DNA of 64,000 bases from Pluralibacter sp. UBA7423 (GCA_002470465.1 DKMD01000014.1:1-64000), one strand, 5' to 3'. Shown: positions 24,198 to 37,934, numbered from the stretch's first letter. Notes: generated by a model not told the origin, from the sequence alone. Program-made: numbers and translations.

Positions 24198-25595
24198 GTG
24201 TCACTTTCGCTTTGGCAGCAGTGTCTTGCCCGATTGCAGGATGAGTTACCAGCCACAGAATTCAGCATGTGGATCCGCCCATTGCAGGCGGAACTGAGCG
24301 ACAACACGCTTGCTTTGTATGCGCCAAACCGTTTCGTGCTCGATTGGGTCAGGGACAAATACCTTAATAACATCAACGGATTGTTGAATGATTTCTGCGG
24401 TACCGACGCACCACAGCTGCGCTTCGAAGTCGGTGCCCGTCCCGTCACTCAGGTTGTAAAAGAGATGGCTCAGGTTGCCGTCCAGGCGACCGCGCAGGTT
24501 CAGGCTCCGCGCATGGCCGTGCCTGCCGCACGCCAGGGCTGGGATAACGTTCCTGCCCCCGCCGAACCGTCTTACCGCTCTAACGTTAACGTCAAGCACA
24601 CCTTTGATAACTTCGTGGAAGGTAAATCGAACCAGCTGGCTCGCGCTGCGGCACGTCAGGTGGCGGATAACCCTGGCGGCGCGTACAACCCTTTATTCCT
24701 TTATGGCGGCACGGGTCTGGGTAAAACCCACCTTTTGCACGCCGTCGGCAACGGCATTATTGCGCGTAAACCGAATGCGAAAGTGGTGTACATGCACTCC
24801 GAGCGCTTTGTGCAGGACATGGTTAAGGCCCTGCAAAACAACGCTATTGAGGAGTTCAAACGCTACTACCGCTCCGTTGATGCGCTGCTTATCGATGACA
24901 TTCAATTCTTTGCCAATAAAGAGCGCTCGCAGGAAGAGTTCTTCCACACCTTTAATGCCCTGCTGGAAGGTAATCAGCAGATCATCCTGACGTCGGATCG
25001 CTATCCAAAAGAGATCAACGGCGTGGAAGATCGTCTGAAATCCCGCTTCGGCTGGGGCCTGACCGTGGCGATCGAGCCGCCAGAGCTGGAAACCCGTGTG
25101 GCGATCCTGATGAAAAAGGCCGACGAAAACGACATTCGTCTGCCGGGCGAAGTGGCCTTCTTTATTGCCAAACGTCTGCGTTCGAACGTACGTGAGCTTG
25201 AGGGCGCGCTGAACCGCGTTATCGCCAACGCCAACTTTACCGGACGCGCCATTACTATCGATTTCGTGCGTGAAGCGCTGCGTGATTTGTTGGCGCTGCA
25301 GGAAAAACTGGTCACCATCGACAATATTCAGAAGACGGTGGCGGAATACTACAAGATCAAAGTGGCCGATCTGCTCTCCAAGCGTCGTTCCCGCTCGGTG
25401 GCGCGTCCGCGCCAGATGGCGATGGCGTTGGCCAAAGAGCTCACCAACCACAGCCTGCCGGAAATCGGCGATGCGTTTGGTGGCCGCGACCACACGACCG
25501 TGCTGCATGCGTGCCGCAAGATCGAGCAGTTGCGTGAAGAAAGCCATGATATCAAAGAAGATTTCTCCAATTTAATCAGAACATTATCTTCGTGA
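24198..25595 (+). CDS. dnaA: chromosomal replication initiator DnaA
   Basis: AAA+ protein that binds DnaA boxes at oriC and melts the origin. With the GTG start at 24198 ([14 protein letters not shown]) it is 465 residues against 467 in E. coli. Domain I covers 1-85, a variable linker follows (two residues shorter overall than E. coli), then Walker [12 protein letters not shown], Walker B LLIDDIQF, and the domain IV DNA-binding signature [19 protein letters not shown]. The longer in-frame ATG at 24144 lies in the leader and is not supported. TGGAG provides the ribosome site. dnaN follows after 4 bases. Confidence 0.98.
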   Translation: MSLSLWQQCLARLQDELPATEFSMWIRPLQAELSDNTLALYAPNRFVLDWVRDKYLNNINGLLNDFCGTDAPQLRFEVGARPVTQVVKEMAQVAVQATAQVQAPRMAVPAARQGWDNVPAPAEPSYRSNVNVKHTFDNFVEGKSNQLARAAARQVADNPGGAYNPLFLYGGTGLGKTHLLHAVGNGIIARKPNAKVVYMHSERFVQDMVKALQNNAIEEFKRYYRSVDALLIDDIQFFANKERSQEEFFHTFNALLEGNQQIILTSDRYPKEINGVEDRLKSRFGWGLTVAIEPPELETRVAILMKKADENDIRLPGEVAFFIAKRLRSNVRELEGALNRVIANANFTGRAITIDFVREALRDLLALQEKLVTIDNIQKTVAEYYKIKVADLLSKRRSRSVARPRQMAMALAKELTNHSLPEIGDAFGGRDHTTVLHACRKIEQLREESHDIKEDFSNLIRTLSS

Positions 25596-25599
25596 CGCT

Positions 25600-26699
25600 A
25601 TGAAATTTACCGTTGAACGTGAACATTTATTAAAACCGCTGCAGCAGGTAAGTGGTCCATTAGGTGGCCGCCCAACGTTGCCTATTCTTGGCAACCTGCT
25701 GCTGCAGGTCGCAGATGGCTCCCTGTCGCTGACCGGGACCGACCTTGAAATGGAAATGGTGGCTCGCGTCGCGCTTTCACAGCCGCACGAAGCGGGCGCC
25801 ACAACCGTCCCGGCGCGCAAGTTCTTTGATATTTGCCGCGGCCTGCCGGAAGGCGCCGAAATTGCCGTGCAGCTGGAGGGCGACCGCATGCTGGTGCGCT
25901 CTGGCCGCAGCCGCTTCTCGCTTTCCACTTTGCCCGCTGCGGATTTCCCGAACCTGGACGACTGGCAGAGCGAAGTGGAGTTCACCGTAGCCCAGGCCAC
26001 GATGAAACGCCTGATTGAAGCCACGCAGTTCTCCATGGCGCATCAGGATGTTCGCTACTATTTAAACGGTATGCTGTTCGAAACCGAAGGGGAAGAGCTG
26101 CGCACCGTGGCGACCGACGGCCACCGTCTGGCGGTCTGCTCCATGCCGATTGGCGAATCCCTGCCAAACCATTCGGTGATCGTCCCTCGTAAAGGCGTGA
26201 TTGAGCTGATGCGTATGCTCGACGGCGGCGAAAACCCGATGCGCGTGCAGATTGGCAGCAACAATATCCGCGCTCACGTCGGTGATTTCATCTTCACCTC
26301 TAAGCTGGTGGATGGTCGCTTCCCGGACTACCGTCGCGTGCTGCCGAAAAATCCGGATAAACATCTGGATGCCGGCTGCGATATTCTCAAGCAGGCATTT
26401 GCCCGCGCGGCAATCCTCTCGAACGAGAAATTCCGCGGAGTACGTTTGTACGTCAGCGAAAATCAGCTGAAAATCACCGCTAATAACCCGGAGCAGGAAG
26501 AAGCAGAAGAAATTCTGGATGTCACCTACGCCGGTACCGAAATGGAAATCGGTTTCAACGTCAGCTACGTGCTGGACGTGCTCAACGCGCTGAAGTGCGA
26601 AAACGTCCGTATTCTGCTGACCGACTCAGTTTCCAGCGTGCAGATTGAAGATGCAGCCAGCCAGAGCGCGGCTTATGTTGTTATGCCAATGAGACTGTA

Positions 26700-26700
<1 letters not shown>
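25600..26700 (+). CDS. dnaN: DNA polymerase III beta sliding clamp
   Basis: Ring-shaped processivity clamp; each 366-residue monomer has three structurally similar domains, and the length is that of E. coli. The N-terminus [25 protein letters not shown] and the C-terminus YVVMPMRL, which lines the protein-binding cleft, are conserved. It is cotranscribed with dnaA and recF, and its stop shares one base with the recF start. Confidence 0.98.
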
Positions 26701-30216
<3,516 letters not shown>

Positions 30217-30234
30217 GTTTTGCAGTAAAATAAT

Positions 30235-30310
30235 GTAGGCCGGATAAGGCACCAGCCGCATCTGGCGGGTGTTCAGAAGCGCCTGATGCGCTTCGCTTAT
30301 CAGGCCTACA
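30235..30310. repeat. REP/BIME element after gyrB
   Basis: GTAGGCCGGATAAGGC and GCGCTTCGCTTATCAGGCC arms face each other. The 217-base gyrB-yidA gap holds only this element and the yidA promoter; the yidB gene found here in E. coli is missing. Confidence 0.85.
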
Positions 30311-30433
30311 TTCATCCTCGAAAAGAGGAATCCCCCCACTTCTTTCCATCCCCCTTTTCCCCCGACTCTTTTGCTGTTTTTTGAGCTAAATCGCGTTAGC
30401 ATGAGTGATAACTCACTTATCCCGGGGACCCTA

Positions 30434-31246
30434 ATGGCTATCAAACTCATTGCAATCGACATGGACGGAACATTGCTGCTGCCCGATCACACCATCTCTC
30501 CAGCGGTTAAGCAGGCCATTGCCGCGGCGCGTGAGCGCGGGGTGAAGGTGGTGCTGTGTACCGGTCGTCCGTATGCGGGCGTTCACAGCTACCTGAAAGA
30601 GCTGCACATGGAGCAGGAAGGGGATTACTGCATCACCTATAACGGCGCACTGGTCCAGAACGCCAGCGACGGCAGCACGGTAGCGCAAACGGCGCTGAGT
30701 TATGATGATTACCGCTATCTGGAACAGCTTTCCCGCGAGGTGGGTTCTCACTTCCACGCGCTTGACCGCAACACGCTGTACACCGCTAACCGCGACATCA
30801 GCTACTACACCGTGCATGAATCCTACGTGGCAACCATTCCGCTGGTGTTCTGCGAAGCGGAAAATATGGCGCGCGATATTCAGCTGCTGAAGGTGATGAT
30901 GATCGACGAACCGGCCATTCTGGACAAAGCCATCGCCCGCATTCCGGCGGAAGTGAAAGAGAAGTATACCGTGCTGAAAAGCGCGCCGTACTTCCTCGAA
31001 ATCCTCGATAAACGCGTCAATAAGGGCACCGGTGTGAAATCGCTGGCCGATACGCTGGGCATTAAACCTGAAGAGGTGATGACCCTGGGCGATCAGGAAA
31101 ACGATATTGCGATGATTGAATACGCCGGAATGGGTGTCGCAATGGAAAACGCCATCCCTTCGGTTAAAGAGGTTGCTGACTTCGTCACTAAATCCAACCT
31201 TGAAGACGGCGTGGCTTACGCTATCGAGAAGTTTGTTCTGAACTGA
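30434..31246 (+). CDS. yidA: HAD-family sugar phosphatase YidA
   Basis: Cof-type haloacid dehalogenase phosphatase of 270 residues, as in E. coli, where it acts on several phosphosugars. The nucleophile motif is IDMDGTLLLP (Asp9, Asp11), with motif II LCTGRPYA and motif IV GDQENDIAMIEYA. Start ATG 30434 follows GGGGA; an in-frame extension upstream lies in the promoter. A terminator follows at 31266. Confidence 0.95.
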   Translation: MAIKLIAIDMDGTLLLPDHTISPAVKQAIAAARERGVKVVLCTGRPYAGVHSYLKELHMEQEGDYCITYNGALVQNASDGSTVAQTALSYDDYRYLEQLSREVGSHFHALDRNTLYTANRDISYYTVHESYVATIPLVFCEAENMARDIQLLKVMMIDEPAILDKAIARIPAEVKEKYTVLKSAPYFLEILDKRVNKGTGVKSLADTLGIKPEEVMTLGDQENDIAMIEYAGMGVAMENAIPSVKEVADFVTKSNLEDGVAYAIEKFVLN

Positions 31247-31265
31247 TTCTTCCCTTTTTCAATTC

Positions 31266-31296
31266 AAGCCCGTTGCCCTGTGCGCGGGCTTTTTTA
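31266..31296 (+). terminator. yidA terminator
   Basis: AAGCCCG (31266-31272) and CGGGCTT (31285-31291) form the stem, followed by TTTTTATT. Confidence 0.8.
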
Positions 31297-31344
31297 TTGC
31301 CTGACGATCCTCGCTTTACGCTTTCTCGATCTGAGTTGTCGTTT

Positions 31345-31388
31345 TTGTGATCTAAATTGTAGTACAATATAAACTGTTTGTACTACAT
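31345..31388 (+). promoter_or_regulatory. dgo promoter with paired DgoR operators
   Basis: A promoter TTGTGA (31345-31350), 17-base spacer, TATAAA (31368-31373) is overlapped by two palindromes: TTGTAGTACAA (31357-31367) and TTGTACTACAT (31378-31388), 21 bases apart centre to centre. They cover the spacer and start site, the expected place for repression by the GntR regulator encoded next. Confidence 0.8.
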
Positions 31389-31494
31389 TGTGGCGTATGG
31401 AAAGACGTATATGTTCAAGTTTGTACTGCAAAAGTGAGAGGAGTTTCGGCAGTCGCGGTAAAGTAGTCGGGTATTCCGAATAAAAGGACAATCC

Positions 31495-32184
31495 ATGAAC
31501 CTGACCAAAACCGACCGCATTATCGTGACGCTGGGCCGCCAGATTGTGAGCGGAAAATACGTTCCCGGCGCGGCGCTGCCCGCCGAGGCAGACCTCTGCG
31601 AAGAATTTGAAACGTCCCGCAATATCATCCGTGAAGTGTTTCGTTCGCTGATGGCGAAGCGGCTGATTGAGATGAAGCGTTATCGCGGTGCATTTGTCGC
31701 CCCGCGCAACGAATGGAACTACCTCGACACTGACGTCCTGGAATGGGTGCTGGAAAACGACTACGACCCACGGCTTATCGTGGCGATGAGCGAAGTACGA
31801 AACCTGGTGGAGCCAGCGATTGCCCGCTGGGCCGCCGAGCGGGCGACCTCCAGCGACCTGGCGCAAATCGAAGCGGCGCTGAATGACATGGTGGCGAACA
31901 ACCAGGATCGCGATGCCTTCAACGAAGCCGATATCCGCTATCACGAAGCGGTACTGGCCTCGGTCCATAACCCGGTATTACAGCAGCTCAGCGTGGCGAT
32001 AAGTTCGCTGCAGCGGGCAGTTTTTGAACGCACCTGGATGGGCGATGAGGCCAACATGCCGCAGACCCTTCAGGAGCACAAAGCGCTTTTTGACGCCATC
32101 CGGCATCAGGACAGCAATGCGGCAGAGCAGGCGGCGCTCACCATGATCGCCAGCTCAACACGAAGGTTAAAGGAAAGCACATGA
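31495..32184 (+). CDS. dgoR: galactonate operon repressor DgoR
   Basis: GntR/FadR-type repressor of the D-galactonate operon, 229 residues as in E. coli. The N-terminal winged helix (about 1-75) contains LPAEADLCEEFETSRNIIREVFRSL. The C-terminal all-helical FCD domain supplies the metal/effector pocket. AAGGAC precedes the ATG. It is first in dgoRKADT and overlaps dgoK by 4 bases (ATGA). Confidence 0.96.
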   Translation: MNLTKTDRIIVTLGRQIVSGKYVPGAALPAEADLCEEFETSRNIIREVFRSLMAKRLIEMKRYRGAFVAPRNEWNYLDTDVLEWVLENDYDPRLIVAMSEVRNLVEPAIARWAAERATSSDLAQIEAALNDMVANNQDRDAFNEADIRYHEAVLASVHNPVLQQLSVAISSLQRAVFERTWMGDEANMPQTLQEHKALFDAIRHQDSNAAEQAALTMIASSTRRLKEST

Positions 32185-33059
32185 CATCACGCTACATCGC
32201 TATCGACTGGGGATCGACCAACCTGCGCGCCTGGCTTTATCAGGGCGATGAGTGCCTGGATAACCGGCAGTCTGAAGCAGGGGTCACTCGCCTGAACGGG
32301 CGTTCCCCCGAAGCGGTGTTAGCGGAAATCACTCAAGGCTGGCGGGATGCCGCCACGCCGGTAGTGATGGCGGGCATGGTCGGCAGTAATGTTGGCTGGA
32401 AGGTGGCCCCTTATTTACCCGTTCCAGTGCATTTCCCGGCAATTGGCCAGCAGTTAACGCCCGTTGCCGATAAAGTATGGATTATTCCAGGCCTTTCCGT
32501 GTCGAGAGACGACAACCACAACGTCATGCGCGGTGAGGAGACCCAACTTCTGGGTGCTCGCCAGCTGGCACCTGCGTCGCTGTACGTCATGCCGGGCACC
32601 CACTGCAAATGGGTGCTGGCGGACAACCAGCAAATTTTTGATTTCCGGACCGTGATGACCGGCGAACTGCACCACCTTCTGCTGAATTACTCGCTGGTGG
32701 GCGCAGGCCTGCCTGAGCAGGAAACATCGCCTGAGGCATTCGCTGCCGGTCTGGAGAAAGGGCTTTGTGGACCTGCCCTGCTGCCGCAGCTTTTTGAAGT
32801 TCGCGCCTCCCACGTGCTCGGGGCTCTCCCGCACGAACAGGTGAGCGAATTTTTATCCGGTCTGCTTATCGGCGCAGAAGTCGCCACGATGTGCGAATGC
32901 TTCCCCGGTGAACAGGCGATAACGCTTGTCGCAGGAAAATCCCTCGCCGACCGCTACCAGCAGGCGCTAAGCCGCGTGGGTCGCTGTTCGACGTTCGTTT
33001 CCGGCGACGCGGCATTTCAGGCAGGTATAAGGAGCATCGCCCATGCAGTGGCAAACTAA
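32181..33059 (+). CDS. dgoK: 2-dehydro-3-deoxygalactonokinase
   Basis: Phosphorylates 2-keto-3-deoxygalactonate to the 6-phosphate, step two of the galactonate (De Ley-Doudoroff) route. The protein is 292 residues with the ASKHA-fold phosphate loop IDWGSTNLRAW at about 8-18. It overlaps dgoR by 4 bases upstream and dgoA by 17 bases downstream, so translation is tightly coupled. Confidence 0.96.
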   Translation: MTSRYIAIDWGSTNLRAWLYQGDECLDNRQSEAGVTRLNGRSPEAVLAEITQGWRDAATPVVMAGMVGSNVGWKVAPYLPVPVHFPAIGQQLTPVADKVWIIPGLSVSRDDNHNVMRGEETQLLGARQLAPASLYVMPGTHCKWVLADNQQIFDFRTVMTGELHHLLLNYSLVGAGLPEQETSPEAFAAGLEKGLCGPALLPQLFEVRASHVLGALPHEQVSEFLSGLLIGAEVATMCECFPGEQAITLVAGKSLADRYQQALSRVGRCSTFVSGDAAFQAGIRSIAHAVAN

Positions 33060-33660
33060 ACTTCCCCTGATCGCTATTTTGCGCGGCATCAGGCCGGAAG
33101 AGGCGCGCGATCACATCGCCGCTATTCTCAACGCAGGATTCGACGCGGTAGAAATTCCTCTCAACTCACCGGCATGGCAAACCAGCATCGCCGCGATGGT
33201 GGCAGAGTTTGGTGATAAGGCACTGATAGGTGCCGGAACGGTGCTGAAAGCCAAAGATGTCGACACGTTAGCTGCGATAGGCAGCAAACTGGTTGTGACG
33301 CCAAATACGAACGCTGATGTTATTCGCCGGGCAGTTGCTCACGGCATGACGGTCTGCGCAGGCTGCGCTACAGCCACTGAAGCCTTCACCGCGCTGGAAG
33401 CGGGCGCACAGACGCTGAAAATCTTCCCCTCCTCCGCTTTTGGCCCGGAGTACATCAAAGCGCTGAAAGCGGTACTGCCAAAAGACGTGCCGGTGTTTGC
33501 CGTCGGCGGCGTGACGCCAGAAAACCTTAACGTGTGGCTGGATGCCGGCTGTGCAGGAGCCGGGCTTGGCAGCGATCTCTATCGAGCCGGACAATCCGTT
33601 GAACGTTCCGCACAGCAGGCTGCGGCCTTTGTAAAAGCCTGGCAGGAGGCCACCCAATGA
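33043..33660 (+). CDS. dgoA: 2-dehydro-3-deoxy-6-phosphogalactonate aldolase
   Basis: Class I aldolase splitting KDPGal into pyruvate and glyceraldehyde-3-phosphate. The protein is 205 residues of TIM-barrel fold, family KDPG/KHG aldolase. The Schiff-base lysine is Lys126 in [13 protein letters not shown], with the supporting Glu37 in AVEIPLNS. Unlike older annotations that fuse it to DgoD, it is a separate frame, overlapping dgoD by 4 bases (ATGA). Confidence 0.96.
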   Translation: MQWQTKLPLIAILRGIRPEEARDHIAAILNAGFDAVEIPLNSPAWQTSIAAMVAEFGDKALIGAGTVLKAKDVDTLAAIGSKLVVTPNTNADVIRRAVAHGMTVCAGCATATEAFTALEAGAQTLKIFPSSAFGPEYIKALKAVLPKDVPVFAVGGVTPENLNVWLDAGCAGAGLGSDLYRAGQSVERSAQQAAAFVKAWQEATQ

Positions 33661-34805
33661 AAATCACTAAACTGACAACTTACCGTTTACCGCCGCGCTG
33701 GATGTTCCTGAAAATCGAAACCGATGAGGGTGTTATCGGCTGGGGCGAGCCCGTTATTGAAGGCAAAGCGAGGACGGTGGAGGCTGCCGTGCATGAGCTG
33801 GGTGAATACCTGATTGGTCAGGACCCGGCACGCATCAACGATCTGTGGCAGGTGATGTACCGCGGCGGTTTCTACCGCGGTGGCCCGATTCTGATGAGCG
33901 CCATCGCCGGTATCGACCAGGCGCTGTGGGATATCAAAGGCAAAGTCCTCGGCGCGCCGGTGTGGCAGCTGATGGGTGGCCTGGTACGCGATAAAATTAA
34001 GGCCTACAGCTGGGTCGGCGGCGACCGTCCGGCGGACGTTATCGACGGCATCAAAACCCTGCGCAGCATTGGCTTTGACACCTTTAAGCTGAACGGCTGC
34101 GAAGAGATGGGCGTTATCGATGATTCCCGCAGCGTGGATGCCGCTGTGCATACCGTGGCCAAGATTCGTGAAGCCTTTGGCAATGAAATTGAGTTCGGCC
34201 TCGATTTCCACGGTCGCGTCAGCGCACCGATGGCAAAAGTGCTGATCAAAGAGCTGGAGCCGTATCGCCCTCTGTTTATCGAAGAGCCGGTGCTGGCCGA
34301 GCAGGCGGAATACTATCCGAAGCTCGCGGAACAAACCCATATTCCCATTGCCGCTGGCGAGCGGATGTTCTCGCGCTTCGAATTCAAACGCGTATTGCAG
34401 GCTGGCGGTCTGGCGATATTGCAACCCGATCTCTCACACGCGGGCGGCATCACCGAATGCTACAAAATCGCGGCGATGGCTGAAGCCTATGATGTATCGC
34501 TTGCCCCGCACTGCCCGCTTGGCCCGATTGCGCTGGCGGCCTGTCTGCACATCGACTTTGTTTCCCGCAACGCGGTGTTGCAGGAGCAAAGCATGGGCAT
34601 TCACTACAACAAAGGCGCGGAGCTCCTCGACTTTGTTATCAATAAAGAAGACTTCAGTATGGAAGGCGGCTACTTCAGACCGCTGATGAAGCCGGGTCTG
34701 GGCGTGGAGATTGACGAAGCCAAAGTCATCGAAATGAGCAAACAGGCCCCGGACTGGCGTAACCCGCTGTGGCGTTATCCGGACGGCGCTGTCGCCGAGT
34801 GGTAA
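33657..34805 (+). CDS. dgoD: D-galactonate dehydratase
   Basis: Enolase-superfamily enzyme, mandelate racemase subgroup, converting D-galactonate to 2-keto-3-deoxygalactonate. The protein is 382 residues. Metal ligands and acid/base residues are in place: Asp183 and His185 in GLDFHGRVS, Glu in FIEEPVL near 209, Glu in [10 protein letters not shown] near 235, His in LAPHCPLGP near 285. It is last of the tightly packed catabolic genes; a 227-base structured gap follows before dgoT. Confidence 0.97.
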   Translation: MKITKLTTYRLPPRWMFLKIETDEGVIGWGEPVIEGKARTVEAAVHELGEYLIGQDPARINDLWQVMYRGGFYRGGPILMSAIAGIDQALWDIKGKVLGAPVWQLMGGLVRDKIKAYSWVGGDRPADVIDGIKTLRSIGFDTFKLNGCEEMGVIDDSRSVDAAVHTVAKIREAFGNEIEFGLDFHGRVSAPMAKVLIKELEPYRPLFIEEPVLAEQAEYYPKLAEQTHIPIAAGERMFSRFEFKRVLQAGGLAILQPDLSHAGGITECYKIAAMAEAYDVSLAPHCPLGPIALAACLHIDFVSRNAVLQEQSMGIHYNKGAELLDFVINKEDFSMEGGYFRPLMKPGLGVEIDEAKVIEMSKQAPDWRNPLWRYPDGAVAEW

Positions 34806-34836
34806 TTGCGCGTCATACTTCACGCTGGTGATGCGT

Positions 34837-34903
34837 CGGCTGTGTTTTCTTACCCCGGTCACATACTTTTTGTCTGCGCCCGGGGATGAGAAAATTTGCG
34901 GCC
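34837..34903. repeat. imperfect hairpin element between dgoD and dgoT
   Basis: A left arm (34837-34858, containing TTTTCTTACCCCGG) and a right arm (34879-34903, containing CCCGGGGATGAGAAAA) can pair across a loop of about 20 bases. The nearby GCGAATTATTTAGCG (34917-34931) resembles the tail of an element I associate with enterobacterial intergenic regions; I cannot name it with certainty. Confidence 0.55.
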
Positions 34904-34973
34904 TCCCCCCACCGCCGCGAATTATTTAGCGCAATAAGCAGTGCCTTTTAATTTTATAGAACTTACACACCCT

Positions 34974-34986
34974 CTGTAATTTACAG
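34974..34986. promoter_or_regulatory. 13-base palindrome ahead of dgoT
   Basis: CTGTAATTTACAG is a perfect palindrome 47 bases before the dgoT start. It differs from the TTGTA-N-TACAA operators upstream of dgoR. It could be an operator or chance. Confidence 0.35.
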
Positions 34987-35032
34987 GGCATGGTGGCACG
35001 TATCGCTATGCCCAGAATCTGGAGACAGATGA

Positions 35033-36325
35033 ATGGATATTTCCGTGACTAACGTTAAAACAGGGCGCCGTCGCTACCTGACGCTGCTGATGATTTTTAT
35101 CACCGTGGTGATTTGTTACGTCGATCGCGCAAACCTTGCCGTCGCTTCTGCACATATTCAGGAAGAGTTTGGCATTACAAAAACGGAGATGGGCTATATC
35201 TTCTCGGCGTTTGCCTGGATGTATACGCTCTGCCAGATCCCCGGCGGTCGCGTGCTCGACCGTTTAGGTTCCCGCACCACCTACTTCATCGCTATTATGG
35301 GCTGGTCCGTCGCCACGCTGTTCCAGGGCTTCGCGACCGGGCTGTTGTCGCTGATTGGCCTGCGCGCCATTACCGGTATTTTTGAAGCACCCGCATTTCC
35401 CACCAACAACCGCATGGTCACCAGCTGGTTCCCGGAGCAAGAGCGTGCTTCGGCGGTTGGTTTCTACACCTCCGGGCAGTTTGTTGGTCTGGCATTCCTG
35501 ACGCCGCTGCTCATCTGGATCCAGGAGATGCTGAGCTGGCACTGGGTGTTTATCGTCACCGGCGGCATCGGCATCATCTGGGCTTTAATCTGGCATAAGG
35601 TTTACCAGGCCCCGCGCAAAACCAAAGGCATCACCCAGGCGGAGCTGGACTATATCGAACAGGGCGGTGGCCTGATTGACGGCGATGCGCAGATTGAAAA
35701 CAAAGTCAGCGCGCCGTTGACCAAAGCTGACTGGAAGCTGGTGTTCCATCGCAAGCTGGTGGGCGTCTATCTGGGTCAGTTCGCTATCGCTTCGACGCTG
35801 TGGTTCTTCCTGACCTGGTTCCCGAACTACCTGACCCAGGAAAAAGGCATCACTGCGCTAAAAGCGGGCTTTATGACAACGGTGCCGTTCCTGGCGGCGT
35901 TCGTCGGGGTACTGCTTTCGGGCTGGATTGCGGACAAACTGGTGCGTAAAGGCTTCTCAATTGGCTTCTCCCGTAAGCTGCCGATTATCTGTGGCCTGCT
36001 GATTTCCACCTGCATCATGGGCGCTAACTACACCAATGACCCGGTGTGGATCACCGTGCTGATGGCGGTGGCGTTCTTCGGCAATGGCTTTGCGTCCATT
36101 ACCTGGTCTCTGGTGTCGTCTCTGGCACCGATGCGCCTGATTGGCCTGACCGGTGGGGTATTCAACTTTGCGGGTGGCCTGGGTGGGATCACGGTGCCGC
36201 TGGTGATTGGCTATCTGGCACAGGCGCACGGCTTTGCTCCGGCGCTGACCTACATCTCAGCAATTACGCTGATTGGCGCGCTGTCCTACATCCTGCTGGT
36301 CGGCGATGTGAAACGTGTAGGCTAA
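35033..36325 (+). CDS. dgoT: D-galactonate:proton symporter DgoT
   Basis: Major facilitator importer of D-galactonate, anion:cation symporter (ACS) family, 430 residues as in E. coli. About 12 membrane helices are visible. The family-specific [11 protein letters not shown] in helix 1 and the [19 protein letters not shown] stretch of helix 4 are conserved. GGAG supplies the ribosome site. It is separated from dgoD by a structured region, so it may be read from the operon or from a local promoter. A hairpin follows at 36342. Confidence 0.97.
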   Translation: MDISVTNVKTGRRRYLTLLMIFITVVICYVDRANLAVASAHIQEEFGITKTEMGYIFSAFAWMYTLCQIPGGRVLDRLGSRTTYFIAIMGWSVATLFQGFATGLLSLIGLRAITGIFEAPAFPTNNRMVTSWFPEQERASAVGFYTSGQFVGLAFLTPLLIWIQEMLSWHWVFIVTGGIGIIWALIWHKVYQAPRKTKGITQAELDYIEQGGGLIDGDAQIENKVSAPLTKADWKLVFHRKLVGVYLGQFAIASTLWFFLTWFPNYLTQEKGITALKAGFMTTVPFLAAFVGVLLSGWIADKLVRKGFSIGFSRKLPIICGLLISTCIMGANYTNDPVWITVLMAVAFFGNGFASITWSLVSSLAPMRLIGLTGGVFNFAGGLGGITVPLVIGYLAQAHGFAPALTYISAITLIGALSYILLVGDVKRVG

Positions 36326-36341
36326 ATTCCTGCCTTGCTAT

Positions 36342-36370
36342 ACCCTGATGCGATTCACGCGCATCAGGGT
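36342..36370 (+). promoter_or_regulatory. hairpin covering the yidR ribosome-binding site
   Basis: ACCCTGATGCG (36342-36352) and CGCATCAGGGT (36360-36370) form a perfect 11-base-pair stem with a 7-base loop. There is no T run, but the right arm includes the AGGG that must serve as the ribosome site for ATG 36377. It may be a degenerate dgoT terminator or a translational switch. Confidence 0.6.
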
Positions 36371-36376
36371 TCCTCA

Positions 36377-37600
36377 ATGAAACAACTCACTTTTGCTCCT
36401 CGTCATCACCAGTTAACGAATACCCGGACATGGACTCCTGACGGCCAGTGGCTGGTGTTTGACGTGCGTCCGTCCGGCGCATTCTTTACCGGTGAAACCA
36501 TCGAGCGGGTCAATGTCCACAGTGGTGACACAGAGGTGCTTTATCGGGCTACCAACGGCGCGCACGTTGGCGTAGTGACCGTGCATCCGTTTGAAGATCG
36601 CTATGTATTTATTCACGGCCCTGAAAATCCGGACGCGTCATGGCACTACGATTTTCATCATCGCCGCGGCGTGGTAACGCATCACAGTGAAACCCGCAAT
36701 CTCGACGCCATGGATATCACCCCGCCGTTCACGCCCGGCGCGCTGCGGGGTGGAACCCACGTTCACGTTTACAGCCCGAACGGTGAATTCGTGAGCTTCA
36801 CTTATAACGATCATGTTTTGCATGAACGCGACCCGGCGCTGGATTTACGTAATGTTGGCGTGGCCGTGCCGTTCGGGCCTGTTACGCCGCCGGGCCATCA
36901 TCCGCGCGAATATGCGGGCAGCCACTGGTGCGTGCTGGTGAGCCAGACCACGCCAGCGCCAAAGCCCGGCAGCGATGAGATTAATCGCGCCTACGAAGAA
37001 GGCTGGGTGGGGAATGAGCAGTTAGCGTTTATCGGCGATACGCTGTCGCTGAGCGGGGAAAAAATCCCGGAGCTGTTTATCGTTGACCTGCCGAAAGAGG
37101 AATCCGGATGGAAGCGGGCCGGGAAGTCCTCGCTTTGTGGCTCTGAAAGTACAATGCCCGCGCCGCCTGCGGACGTAGTTCAGCGTCGTCTGACGTTCAC
37201 CCATGACAGGGCATTTCCGGGGCTGGTGAATACGCCACGCCACTGGGTGCGCTGTAATCCACAAGGTGACACGATCGCCTTTCTGATGCGTGATGAATCA
37301 GGCGTGGTTCAGCTTTGGCTGATTGCGCCGGACGGCAGCGATCTGCGCCAGCTGACGCACGCCAGCGGCATTCAGTCTGCGTTTAACTGGCATCCGTCAG
37401 GCAAATGGCTTGGGTTTGTGTTGGAAGACAGGATTGTGCTCTGCGATGCGCAAAACGGTGATATTCGCTTTTTGACGACTAATCATGAAAACCCACCGTC
37501 GGGTGACGCCATTGTGTTCTCACCAACGGGAGAGCATGTTGCCTGGATGCAGGAGACGGGCGGCTATCGCCAGCTCTGGATGACGAGCACGGAAGTCTGA
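36377..37600 (+). CDS. yidR: TolB-like beta-propeller protein YidR
   Basis: A 407-residue protein matching E. coli YidR along its length. It lacks a signal peptide, so it is likely cytoplasmic. Repeated blades are seen, such as WTPDGQWLVFDV, YSPNGEFVSFTY, CNPQGDTIAFLM, WHPSGKWLGFVL and FSPTGEHVAWM, giving a TolB/DPP-type propeller. Function is unknown; position after dgoT hints at sugar-acid metabolism but that is inference. ATG 36377 (MKQLTFAPRHHQ) matches E. coli; the frame is open 14 codons further upstream. Confidence 0.88.
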   Translation: MKQLTFAPRHHQLTNTRTWTPDGQWLVFDVRPSGAFFTGETIERVNVHSGDTEVLYRATNGAHVGVVTVHPFEDRYVFIHGPENPDASWHYDFHHRRGVVTHHSETRNLDAMDITPPFTPGALRGGTHVHVYSPNGEFVSFTYNDHVLHERDPALDLRNVGVAVPFGPVTPPGHHPREYAGSHWCVLVSQTTPAPKPGSDEINRAYEEGWVGNEQLAFIGDTLSLSGEKIPELFIVDLPKEESGWKRAGKSSLCGSESTMPAPPADVVQRRLTFTHDRAFPGLVNTPRHWVRCNPQGDTIAFLMRDESGVVQLWLIAPDGSDLRQLTHASGIQSAFNWHPSGKWLGFVLEDRIVLCDAQNGDIRFLTTNHENPPSGDAIVFSPTGEHVAWMQETGGYRQLWMTSTEV

Positions 37601-37601
37601 A

Positions 37602-37934
37602 TCAACGAACGGGCATCGCCGCAGGCGGGATCACGGCGTTCATCGCCTGCGTTTGCTGTTCGCTTTTCTCTACGCGGGAACGGACCGAGTTATCTTTGCG
37701 GAACAAATCCCACGGCAGCAGCAGCGTATCCGCGACGGCGGTAAACGGTAAATCCAGCAGAACAAGGGTTTTAGTGCCCCAGTTGGTGGCATCATCCCCT
37801 ACCATCTCTGCACTGGCGCGCGTGCCGGGGTAGGTCCCCTCTTTGCCGCCGGTGTGAGACATGACGCTGGAGCACCCTGCCAGCGCGACCATCCCTGAGA
37901 ATAAAACAGGTTTCAACATTAACGTTTTCATCAT
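37602..37934 (-). CDS. yidQ: DUF1375 lipoprotein YidQ
   Basis: A 110-residue lipoprotein with signal peptide and lipobox LAGC, the Cys being lipidated near residue 21. The following SS does not fit the Asp+2 inner-membrane retention signal, so outer-membrane sorting is likely. The family core GTYPGTRASAEM and LDLPFTAVADTLLLPWD is conserved. No function is established. It is convergent with yidR, one base between stops. Two tandem ATGs exist at the start; ribosome-site evidence does not separate them. Confidence 0.85.
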   Translation of the reverse strand: MMKTLMLKPVLFSGMVALAGCSSVMSHTGGKEGTYPGTRASAEMVGDDATNWGTKTLVLLDLPFTAVADTLLLPWDLFRKDNSVRSRVEKSEQQTQAMNAVIPPAAMPVR

